A stretch of DNA of 20,257 bases, taken from positions 1 through 20,257 of the forward strand of contig NZ_LGEG01000011.1 in NCBI RefSeq assembly GCF_001280125.1, in the 5' to 3' direction. Below, piece by piece: positions 15,259 to 20,257 of the stretch (position 1 is the stretch's first letter; each line of letters starts with the position of its first letter). A model generated the notes under the pieces. That model was not told where the DNA came from. It was given only the letters and a program-made list of their open reading frames with translations, and ran no database searches. The position numbers and the translations under genes are program-made. Origin of the DNA: Streptomyces sp. NRRL F-6492. Its GTDB lineage: Bacteria > Actinomycetota > Actinomycetes > Streptomycetales > Streptomycetaceae.

Positions 15259-15387
15259 TGTCCGGACGGCCGGAAGGGATCACCGGAGGGAGCACGTGAA
15301 GGGCCTTCTCGTGACCCCATTGCGGAGTCGTGCGACCCGGCGCGGGTCTCGTGCCGTGACCCACCGCAGACCGGCGGGACACGGACG

Positions 15388-15515
15388 GCTCCTCGGCGGC
15401 AGGGCTCCCACGGCGTCACCGCTCCTCGGCAGCACGGTTGCCACGGCGTCACCGTTCCTCGACCGGTTCGTCCCCGGCGTCACCGCTCCTCGACCGGCTC
15501 GTCCCCGGCGTCACC
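15388..15515. repeat. 31-33-bp tandem repeat, four copies
   Basis: Four head-to-tail units each begin G(C/T)TCCTCG and end GGCGTCACC: 15388-15420 and 15421-15453 (33 bp each), then 15454-15484 and 15485-15515 (31 bp each). A partial fifth unit starts at 15516. The two 33-bp copies resemble each other most in the middle, as do the two 31-bp copies, so the array grew in two steps. The array fills much of the 358-base gap between two convergent genes; apart from it and the two hairpins I see nothing else in that gap. Confidence 0.85.
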
Positions 15516-15554
15516 GCTCCTGGGCGGTGCGACGGGGACGAGCCGGTCGAGGAG
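15486..15554 (-). terminator. Terminator of the hibernation-factor gene, built from the repeat
   Basis: Arms of 21 bp (15486-15506 and 15534-15554) are perfectly complementary around a 27-base loop, which itself contains a 6-bp hairpin (caccgc / gcggtg). The right arm abuts the stop codon at 15555. The left arm is the body of the last full repeat unit of the adjacent array, so the terminator stem is an inverted copy of the repeat. Confidence 0.75.
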
Positions 15555-16703
15555 TCAGTCGTTCCAGCGCAGGACGGCGCCCAGACCGCCCGCCGGGCCC
15601 GCCATCTCCTCCGGCACCACGAGCACCTCGGAGCCCGCGGCGACGCAGGCGCGCAGCAGCGCGTCGTCGGCGCGCGCCTCCTCCGGCCGGCCGATCCCCC
15701 ACCCCTTGGCCTCGGCACGGCCCGCGGCGATCTCGTCGGGTCCGGCGCCGACCCACACGGGGCGGCTCGCGTCGGGGGCGTCCCGGCCGAGGAGGAGGGT
15801 GGCGACCTGGTGTTCCCGGGCGGCGGCGGCCACGGCCGGAATGCCTTCGGCGGCCGGGCCTCGACCGGTGTCGACGGTCGTCTCGCGGTGCTCGCCGGGA
15901 CGGCCGCGCGCCCTGCGGAAGTCGTCCAGCGCGCTCCGCACCCGCTCCTGCGCGTAGCGGGAGCGGGCCTCCTCGATCTGCCGGTCGAGGAGCGCGGTGG
16001 AGGCGCCGGGCGCGCGGCTGCCGTGGTCCACCTCGACGGCGACGCTCCGGAGCCGCTGCGGCAGCCGTTCCCGTACCGCCTTGCGCTCGCGCGCGTCCCC
16101 GGCCAGGACCAGGAGGGTGTCGCCGTCCTGCGGACAGCGCCGGACGAGTTCGCCGGCGATGATGTCGGCCGTCTCCTCCCAGGCGTCCTCGACCTTGTTG
16201 CTGTAGTGCCATTCGTACCGGTCCTGGGGGAGGGAACGGTGCCCCCGGCCCTGCCACGGCTTCCCGCGCGCCTCGCCCAGGGACCGCGTGCCGCGGGAGT
16301 CCCGCAGTTCGAGGTCGGCGCCCTCCCGGTCGATGAGGGCCACCTGGCAGGCGGGCTCGTCGCCGCGCAGGAGCACCAGGGGTGCGATGTGCGGGAGGTT
16401 CGTCCAGGTGACGTCGGCGGACGGCGGGGTCGCCCTGAGGGGGACGTCGAGCACGACCTCGCCGTCCGTCGCGAAGAGGGCGCGCCCGGGCGGCGAGCCG
16501 GAGACGGGTTCGGCTCCGAGCCGTTCGGCGACCGCGCGGATCGTGGCCGGGTCGGCGCCGTCGTCGACGAGCCGCGCGGCCACGGAGCGGTTGCGCAGCC
16601 GCTGGATCCGTGCCGCGTCCTCGGTGGACCGGTCGGTCTCGACGTAGACGGAGGCCCAGGGGCCGGGACGTTCCAGGAGCGGTTTGAGGAAGTCGAGGTT
16701 CAT
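15555..16703 (-). CDS. Rv2629/Balon-type ribosome hibernation factor
   Basis: This predicted 382-residue protein belongs, by overall pattern, to the bacterial eRF1-like family that includes Mycobacterium Rv2629 and the hibernation factor Balon. Typical features are the N-terminal MNLDFLKPLLERPGPWASVY start, TNLPHIAPLV at 101-110, an R-EWHYSNKVEDAWEETA segment at about 162-179, the DTLLVLAG strand near 195-202, and a C-terminal GAxLRW end. The family is thought to occupy the ribosomal A site during stress or stationary phase. No GGQ peptide-release motif is present, consistent with a non-hydrolytic role. The ATG at 16703 has only a weak GGGGA site. It lies 43 bases after the DUF5709 gene and is probably co-transcribed with it. 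Older annotation calls such proteins Vms1/Ankzf1-like peptidyl-tRNA hydrolases. Confidence 0.82.
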   Translation of the reverse strand: MNLDFLKPLLERPGPWASVYVETDRSTEDAARIQRLRNRSVAARLVDDGADPATIRAVAERLGAEPVSGSPPGRALFATDGEVVLDVPLRATPPSADVTWTNLPHIAPLVLLRGDEPACQVALIDREGADLELRDSRGTRSLGEARGKPWQGRGHRSLPQDRYEWHYSNKVEDAWEETADIIAGELVRRCPQDGDTLLVLAGDARERKAVRERLPQRLRSVAVEVDHGSRAPGASTALLDRQIEEARSRYAQERVRSALDDFRRARGRPGEHRETTVDTGRGPAAEGIPAVAAAAREHQVATLLLGRDAPDASRPVWVGAGPDEIAAGRAEAKGWGIGRPEEARADDALLRACVAAGSEVLVVPEEMAGPAGGLGAVLRWND

Positions 16704-16746
16704 GGTGTCCCCACTGGGGTCGGAACGTGCGGGGCGTCGGAGGCGG

Positions 16747-17277
16747 TCAGCGCTCCGTCCCGGACTCTTCGGGCAGCCCGTACGGTTCGGGCTCGTCCAC
16801 CGTGGCGTCCGCCCCGGTGTCCACGTGCATCGCGGCCTCCTCGGCCGGTGCGGCCCAGTCGTCCGGGCCGACGTCCCGGGCGACCGTGCGGTTTCCCGTC
16901 TCCCTCGGGCTGTCGACCGGGGCGAGGCGGCCCGCCCGGGTGGTGCCGGCCTGCTTGTCGACGGGCTCGCCCGCGCCGCCCGGGAGGTCGCCGATGTCGT
17001 CGCCCTCCGCCGGCGGGTCCTCGGGGACCTCCTGGGCGAGCCGGTCGTCCAGCGACTCGCCCTCGCGCTGCTCCCGCTGGGTCGTGCCGTGCCGGGTCAC
17101 CCCTCGGGGGCGCTCGGGGGGCGAGTAGCCGGGGCTGGACATGTCCTCCAGCGGGTCGGTCACGATCGCGTTGTCCGGATCGAGCTCGTCGGTGGGACGG
17201 TTGTCCACGTCGGAGTGGGTGGGCTGGTAGACGTCGTCGCCACGGGCCTCGTCCGTGTCGGGCTCGTTGCGGTCCAT
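16747..17277 (-). CDS. DUF5709 family protein
   Basis: This predicted 176-residue protein is strongly acidic and hydrophilic. It carries the family hallmarks GYSPPERP at 50-57, GTTQREQREGESLDDRLAQE at 64-83, AGRL at about 115-118, and DVGPDDWAAPAEEAAMHV at 135-152. DUF5709 is an actinobacterial family of unknown function, probably cytoplasmic and partly disordered. The ATG at 17277 has AAGGA about eight bases upstream. It precedes the ribosome hibernation factor by 43 bases on the same strand, so both are likely one transcript. No clear GGGTAG promoter was found in the 125 bases upstream, unlike its neighbours. Confidence 0.85.
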   Translation of the reverse strand: MDRNEPDTDEARGDDVYQPTHSDVDNRPTDELDPDNAIVTDPLEDMSSPGYSPPERPRGVTRHGTTQREQREGESLDDRLAQEVPEDPPAEGDDIGDLPGGAGEPVDKQAGTTRAGRLAPVDSPRETGNRTVARDVGPDDWAAPAEEAAMHVDTGADATVDEPEPYGLPEESGTER

Positions 17278-17371
17278 GAGGGTTTCCTTTCAGGGGAAAA
17301 ACTGGTCGGTGGCCGACATCGGGGGCCGGGGCCGGTCGTCCTCGCCGGGCGGGAACGAAACGGCCCGGAGC

Positions 17372-17399
17372 GGTGCGGGAACAGGCGGGTTCCCGCACC
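17372..17399 (-). terminator. Terminator of the 116-aa gene
   Basis: A perfect 11-bp stem (17372-17382 and 17389-17399) has a 6-base loop. It begins only three bases past the stop codon of the membrane-anchored protein gene on the minus strand. It separates that gene from the DUF5709 unit. Confidence 0.65.
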
Positions 17400-17402
17400 C
17401 GC

Positions 17403-17753
17403 TCAGTCGGTGGCCAGGATGATCGCGTACGCGAGGAAGAACAGCGCGCACAGGACGACGAGGATCCACAGGGCGAGGAGCGGGCCGGTCGCCCATCCCC
17501 GCCGGAGCGGCCGGTAGGGCCCGGTCCCCGTTCCCGTCCCGGACTCGGCCGGTGGCGTCTCGCCCGGCGCGGTCCCGCCCCCGACGCCGGAGCCGGGCGT
17601 TCCCGGACCGGGTGCGCCGGCGCCGAGGCCGGATGTGGCGGCCCCTCCTCCGATGCCGGTGTCGGAGCCGGGGCCTGGTGTGCCGGTTCCGTCTCCGACG
17701 TCGACTCCGGGTGTCTCCCGGGGCTCCGGGTCGGGGTTGCTCGGTGCGATCAT
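17403..17753 (-). CDS. Small tail-anchored membrane protein, 116 aa
   Basis: The first 75 residues are a Gly/Pro/Thr-rich disordered stretch with repeated GTGTPGPG-like motifs. A basic YRPLRRGW patch follows (80-87), then one hydrophobic helix (about 89-113) and a three-residue tail. The basic patch before the helix predicts that the long N-terminal part stays in the cytoplasm, with the C terminus outside. I chose the ATG at 17753 (GGGAG nine bases upstream); the ATG at 17762 is the alternative, with GGAGG only three bases away, and would add three residues. A good SigB-like promoter lies 40-65 bases upstream. I do not recognise the family. Confidence 0.72.
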   Translation of the reverse strand: MIAPSNPDPEPRETPGVDVGDGTGTPGPGSDTGIGGGAATSGLGAGAPGPGTPGSGVGGGTAPGETPPAESGTGTGTGPYRPLRRGWATGPLLALWILVVLCALFFLAYAIILATD

Positions 17754-17801
17754 GGCGTCCATCTCCCTCCGGAATCCGGATGTCGTACGGCCGGTACGCG
17801 A

Positions 17802-17826
17802 CTACCCGTCCGTTCCCGCTCTATCC
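17802..17826 (-). promoter_or_regulatory. SigB-like promoter of the 116-aa gene
   Basis: On the minus strand GGAT (17823-17826), 15 bases, then GGGTAG (17802-17807) followed by TCG. The -35 and the spacing are identical to those of the nucleotidyltransferase promoter at 18178-18202. The -10 lies about 50 bases before the chosen ATG. Confidence 0.7.
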
Positions 17827-17875
17827 GGCGTGCGGCGGGCCGGCCGCGCGGCGGGCGACGTCCCGGCCCCGCGGG

Positions 17876-18058
17876 TCAGTGGGCGGCGGCTCCGAACTCG
17901 GCGTGCTGGGTGCGCAGGGCGAAGTCGGCCTCCGCCCCGAGTGGTTCGCCGAGCGACAGGCGTCGTGCCTCGGCGGACGCCTCCCGCATCAGGGCGTGGA
18001 ACTCCTCGTCCGTGAGCCGGTGCCGCTCGTCCGTCGTCCGCTGCTCCGTGGTCCGCAC
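17876..18058 (-). CDS. Small hypothetical protein, 60 aa
   Basis: This predicted 60-residue soluble protein begins VRTTEQ and is helix-rich: LTDEEFHALMREASAEARRL (16-35) looks like one amphipathic helix, with a second stretch FALRTQHAEF near the end. I chose the GTG at 18058 because AGGAGG lies six bases upstream; the GTG at 18073 would place that site inside the gene. A SigB-like promoter lies about 50-75 bases upstream, divergent from that of the nucleotidyltransferase gene. The family is not recognised. Confidence 0.7.
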   Translation of the reverse strand: MRTTEQRTTDERHRLTDEEFHALMREASAEARRLSLGEPLGAEADFALRTQHAEFGAAAH

Positions 18059-18106
18059 AGCGGGCCTCCTCACGGTCGTTCCGGTGCTGCTCGCTCGCCC
18101 CGGCGA

Positions 18107-18131
18107 CTACCCGGTACGGGGCCGGACAGAC
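18107..18131 (-). promoter_or_regulatory. SigB-like promoter of the 60-aa gene
   Basis: On the minus strand GTCT (18128-18131), 15 bases, then GGGTAG (18107-18112) followed by TCG. The -10 is about 49 bases from the GTG start. It is back to back with the promoter at 18178-18202; the two -35 boxes are 46 bases apart. Confidence 0.65.
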
Positions 18132-18177
18132 AGTTTCCGGACAGCCGATTCCCCGGTCGTGGCCGATCACCGGGGGC

Positions 18178-18202
18178 GGATGACCGGGGCCGCCCTGGGT
18201 AG
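18178..18202 (+). promoter_or_regulatory. SigB-like promoter of the nucleotidyltransferase gene
   Basis: GGAT (18178-18181), 15 bases, then GGGTAG (18197-18202) followed by ACG. It lies about 60 bases upstream of the ATG at 18263. The -35 is the same as that of the 116-aa gene promoter. Confidence 0.7.
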
Positions 18203-18262
18203 ACGCGGTTGCACCCCTTTGGGAGGGGCCAGCGCGAGCAGTGGCGAGGACAGGAGCAGGCG

Positions 18263-19042
18263 ATGAACCTCACGGAAGACCCGGCCCCGCGCCGGTCGGC
18301 GAACGGAAAGGCGTACCTCGCGTCCGCCGGTCACGACCACGGGCTCGCGGGTACCGGTTCTCCCGAACCCCGGAAGGCTCCGCGGGAGGACTCCGGAGCG
18401 CACGGAGCCCGCGAGGGCGACGCGACCGCGCTGCCCCCCGATCACACCCAGGCGATCCTGGAGACGACGAAGCAGGTCGGGGCGGTGCTGAAGGCGCTGG
18501 GGTGCCCGTTCGCCCTGATCGGCGGCGTCGCCGCCTACGCGCACGGCATCCCGGTCCGGCTCCAGCACGACACGGATTTCGCGGTACGGCGGGAGGACGC
18601 CGAGGCGGTCACGAACGCGCTGCGGGAACACGGCATCCGGATCGTGGACCCGCCCGAGGACTGGCTGGTCAAGGCGCGTTCCGGCGGCGAGGAGATCGAC
18701 CTGATCTTCTCCCTGGCGGGGAAGCCGGTCACGACCGAGCTCCTCGAACGGGCCCAGACGCTCCCGGTGGACTCGGTCCACATGCCGGTGATCGCGCCGA
18801 CCGACCTCCTGGTCTCCCGGCTGACGGCGTTCTCGGAACACCACTGCGACTTCGGCACCCTGCTGCCGGTGGCGCGGGGGCTGCGGGAGCGGGTCGACTG
18901 GGCGCGCGTGCGCCAGGAGACGGAGGGCGCCCCGATGGCCGCGGCCTTCCTCTACCTGCTGGAACTGCTGCACGTCCTGCCGACCCACGGTCCCGGCTCC
19001 CCCGCCGGCCCTGCCGGTCCCGGTGGCGCGGACCGCCCGTAG
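18263..19042 (+). CDS. Nucleotidyltransferase-fold protein
   Basis: This predicted 259-residue protein has a polymerase-beta-like nucleotidyltransferase core: the GGVAAYAHG loop at 87-95, DTD (Asp103, Asp105), and a third acidic residue in EEIDLIF (Asp146). The IAPTDLLVSRL stretch at 177-187 is typical of single-domain uncharacterised nucleotidyltransferases near the AbiEii/DUF6036 type. The first 60 residues are polar and disordered, and the last 20 are Gly/Pro-rich. All three metal-binding acids are present, so it may be active; the acceptor (RNA, protein or small molecule) is unknown. The ATG at 18263 has GGAG six bases upstream. The SigB-like promoter suggests stress induction. No antitoxin-like partner is adjacent on the same strand, which argues against a classic toxin pair. 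Confidence 0.82.
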   Translation: MNLTEDPAPRRSANGKAYLASAGHDHGLAGTGSPEPRKAPREDSGAHGAREGDATALPPDHTQAILETTKQVGAVLKALGCPFALIGGVAAYAHGIPVRLQHDTDFAVRREDAEAVTNALREHGIRIVDPPEDWLVKARSGGEEIDLIFSLAGKPVTTELLERAQTLPVDSVHMPVIAPTDLLVSRLTAFSEHHCDFGTLLPVARGLRERVDWARVRQETEGAPMAAAFLYLLELLHVLPTHGPGSPAGPAGPGGADRP

Positions 19043-19060
19043 GCCGCCCCTCACCACGCA

Positions 19061-19104
19061 TCGCGCCCGGCCCCCGACGATCGTCCGTCGGGGGCCGGGC
19101 GCGA
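19061..19104. terminator. Bidirectional terminator between convergent genes
   Basis: A perfect 18-bp stem (19061-19078 and 19087-19104) has an 8-base loop gatcgtcc. It starts 19 bases past the nucleotidyltransferase stop and ends 75 bases short of the 3' end of the convergent DJ-1/PfpI gene. The symmetrical stem can serve both transcripts. Confidence 0.85.
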
Positions 19105-19178
19105 CTCTTCTCCGCTGAGCCGTACATCTGCCGTGCGGGCCGGGTGCGTACGTGCGCGGTCGCACGCGGCAGACCCTT

Positions 19179-19739
19179 CTAGGCCGCGTCGCCGCTCAGG
19201 CTGCGGACGATCTCCGCCGAGAAGGCGTCGAGGTCGCCCGGGTTGCGGGAGGTGATCAGGGGGTGGCCTCCGGAGGTGTCGACGACGACCTCCTCGTCCA
19301 CCCAGGTGGCACCCGCGTTCTCGAGGTCGGGGCGGAGGGAGGGATACGAGGTCAGCCGGCGCCCCTTGGCCAGCTCGCTGTCCACGAGGAGCCACGGTCC
19401 GTGGCAGATGGCGGCCACCGGCCTGCCCGCTTCCGCGAAGGCGGAGACGAGGCGGCGGGCGTCGTCGTCCGTACGGAGCTGGTCGGCGTTCACGGTGCCG
19501 CCCGGGACGACCACGGCGTCGAATCCGTCCGCGGAGACCTCGGCGAGCGTCGTGTCCGGCTGGACCACGGAGCCAGGGTCCTTGTCCGAGACGAGGGTCT
19601 GCACGCCCTCGTCCTTCTGCGCGGCGACCGTGACGCGGGCTCCCGCCTCGCGGAGGACGGCCACCGGCTTCTCCAGCTCGTCCTGCTCCGTGCCGTAGTT
19701 CGTCGTGAGGACGAGAACGTTCTTTCCGTCGAGCGACAC
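19179..19739 (-). CDS. DJ-1/PfpI family protein
   Basis: This predicted 186-residue protein has the glutamine-amidotransferase-like fold of the DJ-1/PfpI family. The nucleophile elbow is AAICHGPWLL with Cys112 and His113, preceded by VVVPGG at 76-81. An acidic residue, Glu18 in NYGTEQDE, is in the position of the conserved glutamate. Length is normal for the family, whose members act as glyoxalases, deglycase or repair-type hydrolases or chaperones under oxidative and carbonyl stress. The GTG at 19739 has AGAGG about eight bases upstream. The leader is long (about 150 bases) if the GGGTAG element at 19897-19902 is its promoter. It is divergent from the sigma factor gene, fitting a stress role. 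The specific activity cannot be assigned. Confidence 0.9.
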   Translation of the reverse strand: MSLDGKNVLVLTTNYGTEQDELEKPVAVLREAGARVTVAAQKDEGVQTLVSDKDPGSVVQPDTTLAEVSADGFDAVVVPGGTVNADQLRTDDDARRLVSAFAEAGRPVAAICHGPWLLVDSELAKGRRLTSYPSLRPDLENAGATWVDEEVVVDTSGGHPLITSRNPGDLDAFSAEIVRSLSGDAA

Positions 19740-19896
19740 TGTGCGTTCCTCTCTGGTGTGGATCCCCTCGCTGTCTGCGCCTCACCCTCACCCGCACATC
19801 TCAAACCTCACATAAAGGTCGGATGATGTGGTCGCCGCTTCCCTGCGGCTCCCCGCGACTCCCCCGCGCCGCGCCATCTCCACCATCCGACCGCGT

Positions 19897-19919
19897 CTAC
19901 CCAAGAACTGTGTCAAATC
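19897..19919 (-). promoter_or_regulatory. Possible SigB-like promoter of the DJ-1/PfpI gene
   Basis: On the minus strand GGGTAG (19897-19902) is followed by ACGCGG, the same extension as at the nucleotidyltransferase promoter. The -35 is less clear: GATT at 19916-19919 gives a 13-base spacer and GTGA gives 15. The GTG start is about 158 bases downstream, a longer leader than the other units have. Confidence 0.5.
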
Positions 19920-19935
19920 ACCACGAAACGGGCAT
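19910..19935 (+). promoter_or_regulatory. Possible autoregulatory promoter of the sigma factor gene
   Basis: GTGT (19910-19913), 16 bases, then GGGCAT (19930-19935), five of six matches to GGGTAT. It points at the sigma gene and overlaps the -35 area of the divergent DJ-1/PfpI promoter. SigB-class sigma genes often transcribe themselves from such promoters. The mismatch keeps confidence low. Confidence 0.35.
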
Positions 19936-20021
19936 CCTGTTTGAGGAAGCTGATCAATGGACCACTCCGCCACCTTTGCACGGCAGCGGCGCGGGCCCAT
20001 CGCGACCGTCGAAGGAGCCTC

Positions 20022-20257
20022 ATGTCCACCGTCGGAAACCGCTCCATACGGCCCCGGACCGCCGACCCGGCCCCCGGTCCCGAGGTCGCCGGGAATCCGG
20101 GGGCTTCGATGCGCCGGGCGGCACTGGACGGACTGCCCGAGCTGACCCGTCCCACCACCGTCTCCACCGACGACGCCCAACCCCTCTCCGCCGCCCTCCT
20201 CACCCGCCTGGCCCAACTCGACGAAGGCACCCCCGAACACGCCTACGTCCGCAACAC
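20022..20257 (+). CDS. SigB/SigF-family sigma factor, N-terminal part
   Basis: The window ends inside this gene after 78 complete codons. The segment around residues 45-78, with STDDAQPLSAALLTRLAQLD followed by EGTPEHAYVRN, is the start of sigma region 2 in the Streptomyces SigB/SigF/SigG group, where the next residues normally read TLxELNLALV. The first 40 residues are a variable Pro/Ala-rich leader. The ATG at 20022 has AGGAG four bases upstream; an in-frame ATG at 20109 is a possible alternative. These sigma factors direct polymerase to GNNT-N14-16-GGGTAC/T promoters in osmotic, oxidative or developmental stress and are usually held by an RsbW-type anti-sigma factor, which would lie outside the window. 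The family assignment is firm for a fragment; the exact paralogue cannot be named. Confidence 0.85.
   Translation, partial: MSTVGNRSIRPRTADPAPGPEVAGNPGASMRRAALDGLPELTRPTTVSTDDAQPLSAALLTRLAQLDEGTPEHAYVRN

Noticed and set aside
15296..15600. A GTG at 15296 preceded by GGAGGGAG, opening a plus-strand frame through the tandem repeat
   Set aside because: The frame runs antisense into the hibernation-factor gene and is Arg/Pro/Ser-rich, with no domain. The ribosome-binding-like sequence is not enough.
19788..19877. A 29-codon minus-strand frame in the leader of the DJ-1/PfpI gene (ending DLYVRFEMCG)
   Set aside because: The ATG has purines directly against it with no proper spacing, and nothing resembles a known leader peptide. 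It could be an upstream ORF but cannot be supported.
19957..20145. A plus-strand frame starting at ATGGACCAC just upstream of the sigma gene
   Set aside because: It overlaps the sigma factor start in another frame, has no ribosome binding site and no family features.

Overview
The window is about 20 kb of very GC-rich DNA with near-saturated G/C at third codon positions, GTG and TTG starts, strong GGAGG-type ribosome binding sites and actinomycete-specific families (DUF5709, Rv2629-like factor, SigB/SigF-type sigma factor). All of this points to a Streptomyces chromosome or that of a close relative. No tRNA, rRNA, CRISPR array, transposase or phage gene was seen.

Left two thirds (about 270-13160, all minus strand). 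A five-gene cluster reads right to left: a DUF4132 protein (12198-13055), a 1649-residue protein of unknown function (7252-12201), a MoxR-type AAA+ ATPase (5904-7058), a 1250-residue fusion of a DUF5682 domain with a CoxE-like VWA domain (2155-5907), and a SWIM zinc-finger protein (272-2158). Three of the four junctions are start/stop overlaps (GTGA, GTGA, TTGA). The fourth, before moxR, holds 193 bases and a perfect 14-bp hairpin. The content resembles the poorly understood E. coli yehI/yehL/yehM/yehP/yehQ locus. Upstream of the first gene is a full match to the mycobacterial RecA-NDp consensus (TTGTCRGTG-N8-TANNNT), the PafBC-dependent DNA-damage promoter. This suggests that the ATPase/VWA/SWIM machine is a DNA-damage-inducible system, which is the most interesting reading of the window.

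Right third (about 13600-20257). This is an island of small, hydrophilic or stress-type genes: a 66-aa protein, a short-chain dehydrogenase, a 63-aa protein, a Balon/Rv2629-type ribosome hibernation factor behind a DUF5709 gene, a 116-aa protein with a C-terminal membrane anchor, a 60-aa protein, a nucleotidyltransferase-fold protein, a DJ-1/PfpI protein, and the first 78 codons of a SigB/SigF-family sigma factor cut by the window edge. At least four, and possibly eight, of these transcription units are preceded by GNNT-N15-GGGTAG-type promoters, often extended to GGGTAG(A/T)CG. That is the SigB-class promoter form, so the island looks like a general-stress regulon clustered beside its own sigma gene. 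Most units end in long perfect hairpins.

Intergenic DNA also carries short tandem repeats: 14 bp x4 at 213-268, 16 bp x3 at 13261-13308, and 31-33 bp x4 at 15388-15515 with an inverted copy that forms a terminator stem.
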